From the NCBI RefSeq assembly GCF_029582805.1, contig NZ_JAKKUT010000002.1, positions 372,001 to 436,000 on the forward strand: a stretch of 64,000 nt of DNA. The letters are read 5' to 3'. The notes beneath the pieces are model-generated. The model saw only the letters and a list, made by a program, of their open reading frames with translations. It ran no database searches and was not told where the DNA came from. Shown piece after piece: positions 47,567 to 58,600 of the stretch. The stretch comes from Candidatus Synechococcus calcipolaris G9. GTDB taxonomy: Bacteria > Cyanobacteriota > Cyanobacteriia > Thermosynechococcales > Thermosynechococcaceae. A program made the translations under genes and the position numbers. Position 1 is the stretch's first letter. Each line of letters begins with the position of its first letter.

Positions 47567-50167
47567 TTAGCGATTGACTTCGGCAAATATTGGCCGTTGA
47601 ATCCCATCCGGTATTCGGTAAAGTTCCCCTCCTTGCTGGTAGATCTCATCAATGGGTTGCATTTTCCCATGGGTTGTCATGAAGCGGTGATCGGCGGTGG
47701 CCTGAATGATGCTGCCATCTTCTAGGGTATACTCAAAAACCTCCTGCCAAGCTCGACGGTGCCACTGGGCAATGGGTTGGGTGTAAATATGGCCCTGGCG
47801 ATCGCAACTATAGACCTGGCAATGGATTTGCTCATCGACAATTTTACCGAGGGGGAGGGGGCCATACTCCAGGGTCAACACCAGGGTATCCCCACTCAGA
47901 CAGTATTCGGCAAACATCACCATTTGGTTAAATAATTCCTGGGCAACTTTGGCGGGAACCCCATTTTTAGCGGAACCATCAATGAAGATTTGCTCATGCT
48001 TTTTCATTTCATCCACTTTCTTTTTCCCCATGGCCCGCCGTAGCAGATCCGCCTGCCCTAGGGAGTACCCAGCTAAATCCTGGGCCATACGCATGATTTG
48101 CTCTTGATAACAAAGGACTCCGTAAGTTTCCTGTAAAATTGGTCGAAGTAATTCGTGCTGATAATCAATCCGCTCTCGCCCATGCTTACGATTAATGAAT
48201 TTGGGGATGAGACCCGCATCCAAGGGGCCGGGGCGGTAGAGAGCCAGAACCGAAGAAATGTCCTCTAGATTGGAGGGTTTGAGTTCGCGGACAATTTGCC
48301 GCATCCCGGAGGACTCTAGCTGAAATATCCCCTCTAATTTGCCCTCTGCCAAGATATTGTAGGTCTTAGGGTCATCCATGGGTAAGCCATCTACGTCCAG
48401 ATCAAGACCCTGGGATTTTTTGACTAAATCTCGGGTGCGCTGAATCATGGTGAGATTTTTTAAGCCCAAGAAGTCCATTTTCAGTAGCCCCAGAGATTCA
48501 AGGTCTTCCATGAAATATTGGGTAATCACGGAACCATCGTTGTTTCGCTGTAGGGGGACAATTTCATCAAGGGGTTCGGAGGCAATTACAACTCCTGCGG
48601 CGTGGACACCATAGGTTTTGTTCGTGCCCTCAATTCGCATAGCCATATCAATCCAGTGGCGAACTTGGGGATCGGTATCGTATTTTTCCTTAAATTCTGG
48701 GGCCGGGGTGTCCTCGGAAATCATTACTTTAAGTTTGGTGGGTTTGCCCCGGATAATGGGGATCAATTTGGCCATGCGATCGGCATCGCCGTAGGGAATA
48801 TTCAAGACTCGGGCCACATCCTTGAGTACGGCCTTTGAGGTCATGCGGTTAAAGGTAATAATTTGGGCGACCCGATCGCTGCCATATTTTTGGGTGACGT
48901 ATTCAATGACTTCATCCCGCCGTTCAATGCAAAAATCCGTATCAATATCCGGCATGGATTTCCGTTCGGGATTCAAAAACCGTTCAAAAAGTAACCCATG
49001 GTGTACCGGATCAATATTGGTAATCCCTAGGGCGTAGGCAACCAAGGAACCGGCTGCTGATCCGCGCCCGGGCCCCACGGGAATATCATGATCGCGGGCA
49101 TATTTGATGTAATCCCAGACAACTAAAAAGTATGTGGAAAATCCCATTTCCTGGAGCATGGTAAGTTCATACTCAAGCCGCTGGGCATAGGTGGGATTAA
49201 TTTCGCTGCGATCGCCCAGACGAAGTCGATCCATGAGGCCATTCCAGGCCACCTGATCGAGGTAGGTATCAGGGGTATGCTCTGGTGGAACAGGGTAATC
49301 TGGGCTTTGGGGATCTCGGAAAATATTATAGGCTTCAACTTTTTCGGCGACTTCTAGGGTGTTGGAGATCGCCTGATCAATGATCTCCTGGGGCAAATGA
49401 TCCCGAAATAACTGGGCCATTTCTGCGGAGGATTTGAGGTATTCTGTGCCGCTATAGCGAAGGCGTTTATCTTCAGTAATTAGCTTACCAGTTTGAATAC
49501 ATAACAGGGCATCATGGGCTTCAACATCATAACAGGAAATAAAATGGGAATCATTGGTGGCAATGAGCTTAATATTGAGTTCTTGACTAATGCGAACTAA
49601 TTCCACATTGACCACTCGATCTTCCTGGGAACCGTGATCCTGAATCTCTAGATAAAAATCATCGCCGAATCGTTCCTGATACCATTGGGCGACCCGCCGT
49701 GCCACCTCTGGTTTCCCGTGCAAAATAGCTTGGGGAATCTCTCCACCTAAACAGGCACTCGTCACAATTAACCCCTGACGATATTGCTCTAGATAGTCTT
49801 TACTAATACAGGGACGAGAAAATATTCCTTTGCCCTGCATTCCCTGAAGATGGGAGAGGGAGGTTAACTTAGCTAGATTTTTATAACCCTGCTTATTTTT
49901 GGCTAATACCACCTGATGAAAGCGGGGACGGCGTTCCTGTTTGGTAATATCCCCATTGATCACATACATTTCATTGCCGACAATGGGCTTGAGGGGCTTA
50001 CCACGGCAGAGCTTCATTAATTCTACGGCTCCGTACATGACCCCATGATCCGTTAGGGCGATCGCGGGCATTCCTAGCTCCATAGCCTGTTTAACCAATT
50101 CCGGTAATTGACTTGCCCCATCTAGGAGGCTGTAGTCGCTATGGATATGAAGACCAACAAAAGACAT
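47567..50167 (-). CDS. dnaE-N: DNA polymerase III alpha subunit, N-terminal half, with split intein N-part
   Basis: The replicative polymerase is made in two pieces joined by protein trans-splicing. This gene gives 866 residues: about 755 of DnaE and 111 of intein. The start ATG 50167 ([20 protein letters not shown]) is chosen because a GTG 17 codons upstream adds a non-family leader. The PHP domain has [11 protein letters not shown] and [10 protein letters not shown]. The polymerase core has [17 protein letters not shown] and [16 protein letters not shown] (catalytic Asp). The C-half gene is not in the window. Confidence 0.97.
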   Translation of the reverse strand: MSFVGLHIHSDYSLLDGASQLPELVKQAMELGMPAIALTDHGVMYGAVELMKLCRGKPLKPIVGNEMYVINGDITKQERRPRFHQVVLAKNKQGYKNLAKLTSLSHLQGMQGKGIFSRPCISKDYLEQYRQGLIVTSACLGGEIPQAILHGKPEVARRVAQWYQERFGDDFYLEIQDHGSQEDRVVNVELVRISQELNIKLIATNDSHFISCYDVEAHDALLCIQTGKLITEDKRLRYSGTEYLKSSAEMAQLFRDHLPQEIIDQAISNTLEVAEKVEAYNIFRDPQSPDYPVPPEHTPDTYLDQVAWNGLMDRLRLGDRSEINPTYAQRLEYELTMLQEMGFSTYFLVVWDYIKYARDHDIPVGPGRGSAAGSLVAYALGITNIDPVHHGLLFERFLNPERKSMPDIDTDFCIERRDEVIEYVTQKYGSDRVAQIITFNRMTSKAVLKDVARVLNIPYGDADRMAKLIPIIRGKPTKLKVMISEDTPAPEFKEKYDTDPQVRHWIDMAMRIEGTNKTYGVHAAGVVIASEPLDEIVPLQRNNDGSVITQYFMEDLESLGLLKMDFLGLKNLTMIQRTRDLVKKSQGLDLDVDGLPMDDPKTYNILAEGKLEGIFQLESSGMRQIVRELKPSNLEDISSVLALYRPGPLDAGLIPKFINRKHGRERIDYQHELLRPILQETYGVLCYQEQIMRMAQDLAGYSLGQADLLRRAMGKKKVDEMKKHEQIFIDGSAKNGVPAKVAQELFNQMVMFAEYCLSGDTLVLTLEYGPLPLGKIVDEQIHCQVYSCDRQGHIYTQPIAQWHRRAWQEVFEYTLEDGSIIQATADHRFMTTHGKMQPIDEIYQQGGELYRIPDGIQRPIFAEVNR
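47570..47902 (-). other. Split intein N-fragment (DnaE family)
   Basis: After the extein MFAEY the sequence begins with the catalytic Cys ([20 protein letters not shown]) and contains block B with [16 protein letters not shown] (T-x-x-H). It ends at the stop codon without the C-terminal His-Asn, as expected for the N-part. It parallels the Npu and Ssp DnaE split inteins over its length, about 111 residues compared with about 102 for the Npu N-part, with a slightly longer tail ([12 protein letters not shown]). Confidence 0.96.
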
Positions 50168-50273
50168 AGGGCGATCGCCATGGTGGGTAAGCATTAAGAC
50201 TAATCTACCTTGACACACCCCCCCTTAAACTGTGCGGTAAACTAAAAAACATCGCACCTAGGGAGGAAGGCGG

Positions 50274-50936
50274 ATGGCTCTTTCCGTTGAACCCACGATC
50301 CACTATCCCGACAGTGATGGTCAACCCATGGCTGATAATACCCGTCAATTCCGTTGGATCGTTTTACTCAAAGAAAACCTAGAATGTCTTTTTGCCAATG
50401 ATCCGAACGTTTTTGTCGCTGGAGACTTACTCTGGTATCCAGTGGAAGGTCGTCCCGATATACGAGTTGCCCCAGATGTGATGGTCATTTTTGGTCGTCC
50501 CAAGGGCGATCGCGGCTCCTATCAACAATGGCTAGAAGCGGGCATTACCCCCCAGGTCGTGTTTGAAATTCTCTCCCCTGGGAATCGACTGACGGAAATG
50601 GTGAAAAAGCTACAGTTCTACGATCGCCACGGCGTAGAGGAATATTACATCTACGATCCCGATCGCCAGGAATTGAGTATCCTGGTGAGAAATTCCCAGG
50701 GATTGGATGCCGTTGAAATGATAGATCACTGGCGTAGTCCTCGCCTAGGGATTGAATTTGTCCTAGGAGAAGACGAGCTAGAGGTGTACTATCCCGATGG
50801 ACGGCGATTTCTGACCACGGTTGAATTGGCTCAACGAATGGAGGAAGCCCAGCAGCGGGCACAACAAGAAGCACAACGGGCCGATCGCCTAGCGGCCTAT
50901 CTACGCTCCCAAGGCATTGATCCAGAGCAAATTTAA
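50274..50936 (+). CDS. Uma2/DUF820 family protein, second near-identical copy
   Basis: This 220-residue copy of the gene at 10098-10865 lies in the opposite orientation. The first about 190 residues differ at only a few positions (for example RQELSILVRNSQGLDA against LQELSILVRTPQGLDT). The tail lacks the three 14-residue repeats and reads AQQRAQQEAQRADRLAAYLR. Nucleotide similarity starts at the shared ribosome-binding site agggaggaaggcgg and ends at the stop. It is divergent from dnaE-N. Confidence 0.88.
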   Translation: MALSVEPTIHYPDSDGQPMADNTRQFRWIVLLKENLECLFANDPNVFVAGDLLWYPVEGRPDIRVAPDVMVIFGRPKGDRGSYQQWLEAGITPQVVFEILSPGNRLTEMVKKLQFYDRHGVEEYYIYDPDRQELSILVRNSQGLDAVEMIDHWRSPRLGIEFVLGEDELEVYYPDGRRFLTTVELAQRMEEAQQRAQQEAQRADRLAAYLRSQGIDPEQI

Positions 50937-51004
50937 GATCATGGTTTGAGTATCCACGATGCTTCAACAAATATAGGGGGTTTACTCATTTCCTAAGTGA
51001 TATC

Positions 51005-52027
51005 CTAGGTGAGATTGAGATGCGCAGAATCTCTAATGGCCTGATCGAGAAGGGATAGGCCCGCATCCAGGGTTTCAATGCGACAGAGCTGGCTCCGTAA
51101 CCCCGCAGCGGATTGAAATCCCTTGGCATACCAGGTTAAATGTTTGCGGGCCTGGCGAATACCACGATCGCCCTTGTATTCCCAAAGGGCAATGAGATGA
51201 TCTCTGGCACAGGTGAGGCGATCGCTGATCGTGGGTTTGGGGCGCATCACCCCGGTTTTGAGAAAGTGATCAATTTCTCCCACTAGAAAGGGATAGCCCA
51301 TGGTTCCCCGGGAACACATCACCCCATCCGCGCCAGTTTGTTCTAGGCATTGCACCGCTGCTTCCACGGAAAAAATATCCCCATTGGCAATTACGGGAAT
51401 GGTGAGAATATCTTTGACTTTGGCGATCCAATCCCAGCGGGCTGTGCCATTAAATCCCTGGGCACGGGTACGACCGTGAATCGTAATCATTGCTGCACCG
51501 GCGGCCTCCATGGCCTGGGCAAACTCGAGAATATTAATGTCCTGATCATTCCAGCCGAGGCGAGTTTTCACCGTCACCGGAACCTCAACTGCTTCAGCCA
51601 CACGGGATACGATCGCTGCGGCCACATCGGGTTGGCGCAGTAATGAAGAACCACCCCCGTTTTTAGTAATTTTATTGACCGGGCAGCCCATATTAATGTC
51701 AATGGTATCCGCTCCCTCGGAAACCGCCTTTTGGGCCGCTTCCGCTAAAAAATCTGGCCGACAGTCAAATAACTGAATACTAATGGGATGTTCATTCTCA
51801 TCCACTTCCATCAGCCGGGGCATTTCCTTGACGTAGTGCAGGCCCGTAGCACTCACCATTTCGGTGTACATCATTGATTCCGGGGCATAGCGACGCACCA
51901 AGCGACGAAACACCAGATCCGTTACACCAGCTAGGGGGGACTGAAGGACGCGGCTATTCACCCTGACGTTGCCAATGTTCAAAGGGGTAGCAAGACGGGC
52001 CTGCAAATCAGGGGAAAGTTGAATCAT
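51005..52027 (-). CDS. tRNA-dihydrouridine synthase (Dus family)
   Basis: This FMN enzyme reduces uridines in the tRNA D-loop. The 340-residue TIM-barrel protein shows VLQSPLAGVTDLVFRRLVRR, INMGCPVNKITKNGGGSSLL with the catalytic Cys, VTVKTRLGWNDQDINILEFA, ITIHGRTRAQGFNG and GADGVMCSRGTMGYPFL. It resembles DusB types, but the position specificity is uncertain. A 39-bp gap separates it from sir upstream on the same strand. Confidence 0.92.
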   Translation of the reverse strand: MIQLSPDLQARLATPLNIGNVRVNSRVLQSPLAGVTDLVFRRLVRRYAPESMMYTEMVSATGLHYVKEMPRLMEVDENEHPISIQLFDCRPDFLAEAAQKAVSEGADTIDINMGCPVNKITKNGGGSSLLRQPDVAAAIVSRVAEAVEVPVTVKTRLGWNDQDINILEFAQAMEAAGAAMITIHGRTRAQGFNGTARWDWIAKVKDILTIPVIANGDIFSVEAAVQCLEQTGADGVMCSRGTMGYPFLVGEIDHFLKTGVMRPKPTISDRLTCARDHLIALWEYKGDRGIRQARKHLTWYAKGFQSAAGLRSQLCRIETLDAGLSLLDQAIRDSAHLNLT

Positions 52028-52066
52028 CTTTATTTTTGGGTATCAAATAGATCATGGATTAACCCA

Positions 52067-54007
52067 TTAAGGATGGTCTAGGTAGGCAGCGATCGCCGCC
52101 CGAGTCACCGCTGCTAAGGATTCTCCCCGCGCTTCAGCCAGGGTCTTAAGCTGTTGGTACTGATCATCGCGAATATCAATTCGATACCGCTTGGCCCGTC
52201 CTTTAGTGCCTTTAGCCTTAGTGCCCTTAGACTGGTATTGACTGGTAAAGGTTCGTAAAGCATCAAAGCCCACCCGATGGCAAAAATCTCCAAAACTTTC
52301 CGGGCGATCGCCCTTTGCGCCAACCTCTCGTTTGTCTTTATAGAAAACCAATAGGGGTTCCAGGACTGCCTCTAGCTGATCAATGGGCAACTGCTCCATG
52401 TAGACTTCGGCCAAGCGGGTCTGATCGGGACTGCCCCCCAACCAGGTTTGATAGGTATTGGGTTTAATGCCGACAAATCCCAATTCCGCCAAGTAGGGAC
52501 GAGCGCAACCGTTGGGGCAGCCGGTCATCCGCACTACAAAATGCTCATGCTTGAGGCCCACTCGATCAATGAGGGCGCGGAGCCGGCCCAAAATACTGGG
52601 AATGATCCGCTCTGACTCCGTAATCGCCAACCCACAGGTGGGCAAAGCCGGGCAGGCCATGGCATAGCGTTCCAGGGGATCAATGGCCTCTGGGGCAATC
52701 ACACCATACTGATCCAACAAGACCTGGATCACTGCCTGCTGATCCGGGGAAATATCGCAGAGGAGAACATTTTGGTTGGGAGTCACCCGCAGGGGCAGGT
52801 TAAAATCACTGACCAGTTTATAGAGCAGGCTTTTCAGGCGCAGTTCCTTGGTGTCCTGCACCCGACCATTGGCAATGGCGAGGCCATAGAAAAATTTTCC
52901 ATCCCCCTGGGGATGCCAACCGAGAAAATCCTGGTATTTGAAGAGCGGTAAGGGACGGAAGGGGGCAATGGCCTTGCCGAAATACGCTTCTACCTTCGCC
53001 TTGAACTTAGCAACACCCCAATCATGGATCAGGTACTTGAGACGGGCATGACGACGCACCTGGCGATCGCCGTAGTCCCGCTGGGTGGCAACAATGGCCT
53101 TCACCAGATCGTAGACATCGGCAGCGGCCACGTAACCAATGGCATCGGCCATGCGGGCAAAGGTTTCTTCCTTGTTGTGGGTACGCCCGAGGCCACCACC
53201 GGCAAAAATATTAAATCCCTGGAGTTTGCCCCGATCATTGGTGATCACCACCAGGGTGAGATCCTGAGAAAACAAATCAACGGAATTATCCCCCGGTACG
53301 GTGACACAGCACTTAAATTTCCGGGGCATATAGCGATCGCCATAGATCGGCTCTTCATTCTGGTGGATCAGCGTACCCGTGCCATTTTTGAGGCGGGCCG
53401 CCTTCACCTCGGGATGCTCCTCGGCGGAGATCACCTTCTCACCATCTAACCAAATCTCGTAGTAGGCTCCGGTCTGGGGGGTGAGCAAGTCCGCCAGGCG
53501 ATGGGCATAGTCGTAGGCAATATCGTATTCTGGGCGATTGTGAAAGGGGGCCGGGGGGGCCATGACATTCCGGTTCAGATCGCCGCAGGCCCCTAGGGTG
53601 GAACCCATACTGCGGACAATGGCCGCGATCGCTGCCTTGAGATTTTTTTTGAGAATGCCGTGGAGTTGGAACCCTTGGCGAGTGGTAGCCCGCAACGTGC
53701 CATTGCCATACTCGTTGGCAATATTATCGAGGGTCAAATACAACTCTGGAGGAATATACCCCGCCGGCGATCGGGTGCGGAGCATAAATTGAAAGTCCTT
53801 CTCCTGGCCCTTGATGCGATTATCGCGGTTGTCCTGCTGGTAAGAACCGTGAAACTTGAGAATTTGGATTCCGTCTTCACTAAAGCGATTGGTAGGCTGC
53901 AACAATTCCGTGGCAACCGGTTCCCGCAGATGGTGACTGCGCTGCTTCAGAGCTTCAAGTTTCGAGAGTTTCAGGTCCTTGGGGGCAGAGGGGGGGGAAG
54001 CAACCAT
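52067..54007 (-). CDS. sir: Ferredoxin-sulfite reductase with C-terminal ribbon-helix-helix-like tail
   Basis: Sir reduces sulfite to sulfide with six electrons from ferredoxin. The 646-residue protein has the two halves of the SiR repeat and the four cluster/siroheme Cys in [11 protein letters not shown] and [19 protein letters not shown]. Sulfite-binding basic residues appear near [13 protein letters not shown]. After the catalytic part, residues about 600-646 hold a Lys/Gly/Thr-rich linker ([15 protein letters not shown]) and then [37 protein letters not shown] (read in two blocks), resembling a ribbon-helix-helix DNA-binding motif. No neighbouring sulfur gene shares its strand closely. 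Confidence 0.93.
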   Translation of the reverse strand: MVASPPSAPKDLKLSKLEALKQRSHHLREPVATELLQPTNRFSEDGIQILKFHGSYQQDNRDNRIKGQEKDFQFMLRTRSPAGYIPPELYLTLDNIANEYGNGTLRATTRQGFQLHGILKKNLKAAIAAIVRSMGSTLGACGDLNRNVMAPPAPFHNRPEYDIAYDYAHRLADLLTPQTGAYYEIWLDGEKVISAEEHPEVKAARLKNGTGTLIHQNEEPIYGDRYMPRKFKCCVTVPGDNSVDLFSQDLTLVVITNDRGKLQGFNIFAGGGLGRTHNKEETFARMADAIGYVAAADVYDLVKAIVATQRDYGDRQVRRHARLKYLIHDWGVAKFKAKVEAYFGKAIAPFRPLPLFKYQDFLGWHPQGDGKFFYGLAIANGRVQDTKELRLKSLLYKLVSDFNLPLRVTPNQNVLLCDISPDQQAVIQVLLDQYGVIAPEAIDPLERYAMACPALPTCGLAITESERIIPSILGRLRALIDRVGLKHEHFVVRMTGCPNGCARPYLAELGFVGIKPNTYQTWLGGSPDQTRLAEVYMEQLPIDQLEAVLEPLLVFYKDKREVGAKGDRPESFGDFCHRVGFDALRTFTSQYQSKGTKAKGTKGRAKRYRIDIRDDQYQQLKTLAEARGESLAAVTRAAIAAYLDHP

Positions 54008-54161
54008 AGTTTAATTGTGTTCGTGGCAGGAAGGATCAATCACTCCTTGGGATCTATGCCCATGGATCATCCAAAATGGAATCATCCAAAATGGCCAGTA
54101 AATCGGTCGGAAAAGCGATCAAACCCCATTGTAGACAACTTTCAACCCATTTAGTAGGGAT

Positions 54162-54386
54162 TTAGTAGGGTGGCCCACCCTTAGATGTATATTCCTGTTG
54201 CCAACACCGTTCTAAATAAGCATTACGGTATAGCCGCCAAAACCGCTGGGGGTTCAGGGCAAACCCAGGTTCAAGAAGACGCTGGGTGAGGTACTGCCAA
54301 AGGGGAAACTTCGGCTTGCGAGACCGAGGAGTCATAATCATGTCAGTGAGGGAGGACAGTTCAGTAATGGAAGCTACCTTCATCAT
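54162..54386 (-). CDS. Small basic hypothetical protein
   Basis: This 74-residue protein begins MMKVASITELSSLTDMIM. The rest is basic and aromatic (KPKFPLWQYLTQRLLEPGF, RFWRLYRNAYLERCWQQEY). It looks like a real short soluble protein of the kind conserved in cyanobacteria, but I cannot name it. It lies 154 bp upstream of sir on the same strand and could share its transcript. Confidence 0.55.
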   Translation of the reverse strand: MMKVASITELSSLTDMIMTPRSRKPKFPLWQYLTQRLLEPGFALNPQRFWRLYRNAYLERCWQQEYTSKGGPPY

Positions 54387-54467
54387 AGGACAGCCATTTT
54401 GCCTGGGCCAGGCTGATCCATTTTTCTTAACCTTTCTCTTGCAAAAATTTTGTCTATTGGGTTAAGA

Positions 54468-54485
54468 TGTTGCAATTTCGCAACA
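54468..54485. promoter_or_regulatory. Palindrome in the accD upstream region
   Basis: TGTTGC-AATTTC-GCAACA is a perfect 6-bp inverted repeat about 110 bp before the accD start, in the 209-bp space between accD and the small minus-strand gene. No T run follows, so a protein-binding site is likelier than a terminator. No known regulator consensus is matched. Confidence 0.4.
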
Positions 54486-54595
54486 AAGTGGGAAGATAAG
54501 TAATTATTCTTAAGGTTTTAGGATTCTGAGGAACATTGCACGCGAAATACATAAAACTCTATCCCCGCTAACATTGGATAAAGGACGAACATTAT

Positions 54596-55516
54596 ATGTC
54601 TTTATTTGACTGGTTTGCTAATCGTCGTAAAGAAACTGCTATTGCTCCAGCCCAGCAGGAGCGGGAAATTGCCGATGGACTCTGGACCAAGTGTGAATCC
54701 TGCGGCGTGATGACCTACACCAAAGATCTTTACAGCCATCAATTGGTTTGTCCTGAGTGTGGCCACCACCACCGAGTCGGTAGTCATGAACGGATTCAGC
54801 AACTCATTGACCCCCACACCTGGTCTCCCCTAGATGAGCATCTGGTGAGTTGTGACCCCCTGCAATTTAAGGATCGTAAGCCCTACAGCGATCGCCTACG
54901 GGAATACCAGGATAAAACAGGCTTAAAGGATGCCGTCCAAACCGGTCTAGGGAAATTGGCCAACCAACCCGTCGCCCTAGGGGTGATGGATTTCACCTTT
55001 ATGGGGGGGAGTATGGGATCCGTGGTGGGGGAAAAAATCACCCGCCTGATTGAACGGGCCACCTGGGAAAATTTGCCCCTCGTGCTGGTGTGTGCCTCTG
55101 GGGGGGCGCGGATGCAGGAGGGAATGCTAAGCCTGGTGCAAATGGCCAAAACCTCGGCGGCCCTAGAGCGGCATCGGGAATCCGGTTTACTCTATATCCC
55201 CGTCTTGACCCATCCCACCACCGGCGGTGTCACGGCTAGCTTTGCCATGCTCGGAGATATTATTATTGCTGAACCCAAGGCAACGATTGCCTTCGCCGGA
55301 CGGCGTGTGATTGAGCAGACCCTGCGGGAAAAATTACCTGATGATTTCCAGACGGCGGAATTTGTGCTTCATTGTGGTTTTGTGGATATGATTATCCCGC
55401 GCACTGAGCTAAAAGAATCCCTCGCCCGTTTGATCCGCCTGCACCACCCTAGCGATCGCCCCCGGCCTGGCCGGCCGACTTTGCCATCCCGCCCCCTGGC
55501 AACCGTTGCTGATTAG
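54596..55516 (+). CDS. accD: Acetyl-CoA carboxylase carboxyltransferase beta subunit
   Basis: AccD with AccA forms the carboxyltransferase that makes malonyl-CoA for fatty acids. The 306-residue protein has a zinc ribbon ([20 protein letters not shown] then [12 protein letters not shown]-x2-C-x15-C-x2-C) and the crotonase-like core with [33 protein letters not shown] and [20 protein letters not shown]. Length is typical. A terminator follows at 55523-55543. Confidence 0.97.
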   Translation: MSLFDWFANRRKETAIAPAQQEREIADGLWTKCESCGVMTYTKDLYSHQLVCPECGHHHRVGSHERIQQLIDPHTWSPLDEHLVSCDPLQFKDRKPYSDRLREYQDKTGLKDAVQTGLGKLANQPVALGVMDFTFMGGSMGSVVGEKITRLIERATWENLPLVLVCASGGARMQEGMLSLVQMAKTSAALERHRESGLLYIPVLTHPTTGGVTASFAMLGDIIIAEPKATIAFAGRRVIEQTLREKLPDDFQTAEFVLHCGFVDMIIPRTELKESLARLIRLHHPSDRPRPGRPTLPSRPLATVAD

Positions 55517-55522
55517 GGAAGG

Positions 55523-55543
55523 GGTTAGCCTAACCGATTTTTT
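55523..55543 (+). terminator. Rho-independent terminator after accD
   Basis: GGTTA-GCC-TAACC forms a short perfect stem 7 bp after the stop codon and is followed by GA and six T residues. Stem strength is modest, but position and T run are as expected. Confidence 0.65.
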
Positions 55544-55696
55544 ATCAAACGATTTCTTGAATAGAAATGTAACAATTCTGAGGGCGGTATTGGGTTAATT
55601 CTTCCAAGGCTGCCTCAATTGCGCTAGCATAGAATCCTAAAATTATCAAAGTCGGCTACGGACAAATTTAACAAGATTTAATGTTTCGAGTTGTGC

Positions 55697-58600
55697 ATGA
55701 TTCCCGGTCAATTTGAACATTACACCGAACTTTTAGCAAATTATACCGATGATTTAATTTGTATCCATGAGGCCGATGGCACCTACCTCTACCTCACCCC
55801 TTCCAGTGAATCCCTTTTGGGGTACCGCCCTGAAGAACTGGTTGGCAAAAGTCCCTACGCCCTATTTCATCCCGATGATTCGGAAAAAGTACGAACCGGT
55901 GCTCATCAGCTTTCCTTGCAGGGCGTAACCGATTTAACCATTACCTACCGCATCCGCAAAAAAAACGGTTCCTACATCTGGTTTGAAACCCTGACCCATC
56001 CCATTGCCGATGAACGCCATGAGGTCATGTTTCTGATTACCACCTCTCGGGATATTACCCAGCGCAAGCAGGTGGAGGGCCAACTCCAGGCCAGTCAGGA
56101 ATTACTGGAAGCCTTCTTTAGTCAGTCCCTAGATGGCTGTTTCTTTATGATGCTGGATCGTCCCATCAATTGGGATAACCATATTGATAAAGATGCGATC
56201 CTAAACTATGTCTTTGAGCATCAGCGGATTACCCGGGTGAATCAAGCCCTAGCCAAGCAGCATCGCTTACCCCGGGAAGAACTCCTGGGCCTAACTCCCC
56301 TGGATTGTTTTGCTGACGATTTAGGAAAGGCGCGACAATTTTGGCGGGCCCTCTTTGATCTGGGCACACTTTATACGGAGCTAGAGTTAAAGCGGCGGGA
56401 TGGGAGTTCCTTTTGGATTGAAGGGAACTATGTCTGTCTCTACGATGATCAGGGATGTATCCGGGGTCATTTTGCGGTACAGCGGGACATTACCGATCGC
56501 CGCCGGATGCAGGGACAACTCGAGCAAAAAAACCAGGAATTAGAGCTATTTTTCAACTCATCCCTCGACCTGTTTACGATCGCTGACACCGAGGGCTATT
56601 TTCATCGCCTCAACCAAGAGTGGGAAAATGTTCTCGGCTATGGTTTGGCAGAGCTAACGGGTGTCAGATTTCTTGATTTTGTTCATCCTGAGGATATTGA
56701 TCAAACAGAAGCGGCCATAGCAACGCTCAAGGAGAATAGCCCCATTCTGAACTTTAGCAATCGCTATCGCTGTAAGGATGGGAGTTATCGCTGGTTGGAA
56801 TGGCGATCGTTTCCCTTTCAAGGTTTAATTTACGCCTCTGCCCGAGATATTACAGATCAACGGAACTTTGCGCTCCGGCTAGAGACGGCCTATCGGCAAA
56901 CCAGCGAAATCCTAGAGAGTATGTCTGACAGCTTTTTTGCGGTTGATGCTGATTTTCACATTACCTATGCTAATCAACATTTTTGCGATACCTTCGCCCT
57001 AGAGAAAACGGACGTACTCGATCAAAATCTCTGGGATATATTCCCTGGCGCGGTGGGAACCATTTTTGAAGAACAGATCCAACGGGCCCTAAGGGAACAG
57101 ACGAGCGTTAAATTTGAGGCTCTTTACTCGCCCTTGGAGCGGTGGTTTAGCGTTCAAATCTATACGACACCCACCGGCCTGGCGATCTTTTTTCAAGATG
57201 TCAGCGATCGCATCAATGCCAATTTAGCCCTAGAGCGGCGCAATCAACAGGCCGAACTCCTCCTCAACCTAACCCTAGCCATTCGTCAGTCCCTCGACCT
57301 GGATGAAGTCCTGCAAACCACCCTGGATGAAATTCGCCATTTACTGGGTATCGATCGCACGATTATTTATAAATTCAATCCCGATTGGTCAGGTATTATC
57401 GCCAAGGAATCCGTAAGCCAGCATAAATTTTTACTCCTAGGGCAAGTTTTTAATGATCCCTGCTTTGGGGCGAACTACATTGAACCCTATTGCCAGGGCT
57501 GGGTTGTCGCCATTGATGATATTTATACCGCTGAGATGACCGCCTGCTACCGAGAATTTTTGGAGTCTATTCAGGTACGGGCTAACTTAGTGGTCCCGGT
57601 CATTCAGGGCGATCGCCTATGGGGGTTACTCCTGTGTCAGCATTGCACTGGGCCCCGCCCCTGGTCACAGGATGAAATCGAACTCCTGCGCCAATTGGGG
57701 GAACAACTGGGCATTGCCATTCAGCGGGCCGAGTTAGTTACTGCCCTCAACCAGGAAAAAGAACGCTATCGTCGCGTACTTGAAGCCCAAACCGAACTCC
57801 TGTATCGTTGTCGTCCCGATGGTGTGTTGACCTTTGCCAATCCGGCATTCTTCCGTTATGTGGGTTGCCAAAATGACACCTGTGAAATCGGTCATGCCTT
57901 TGAGCATCCCTTTGATCAAGTGGATCGAGATCGCTTTGCCCATCACCTCCAAGCCCTAACGATAGAGCATCCCATTCGTACCATTGAATGCAGTGTCACC
58001 TTAGCCAATGGCAGCCACCAATGGTATGAATGGACTAATCGAGCCATTTTTGATCCCCAAGGCAACTGCGTGGAGTATCAATGCCTGGGTCGAGATATTA
58101 CAAAGCAAAAAATCATTGAAGAGCGGCTGATCCATGATGCCCTCCACGATGGTTTGACGGGCCTGCCCAATCGAGTGTTGCTCACCGATCGCCTGATTCA
58201 GTGTTGGCAGCGGTATCAACGGCATCAGCGGCAAGAATTCCAACCGTCCTCAAACAAAATTGATTTACCCCCCTATGGCGATCGGTTTGCCATTATTTTC
58301 ATTGACATCGATCGCTTTAAGCGGGTGAATGATAGCTTAGGGCATCAGGCCGGTGATCAGGTTCTTGCCACCCTGGCCCAACGGATGGAAACGGCCCTGA
58401 GAGCGGGGGATACCCTGGCCCACCTCAGTGGTGATGAATTTGTCATGCTTTGCGAAGAAATCAATGATCCCCAGGAGATAGATCGCCTCGTCGAGAACCT
58501 AGAACAGGCAATCCGGCAGCCCATTCATATCAATAGTCATACCCTGACCCTGAGTGCAAGTCTGGGGGTTGCCTTTAGTGGGAAACAGTACACTCAAGCA

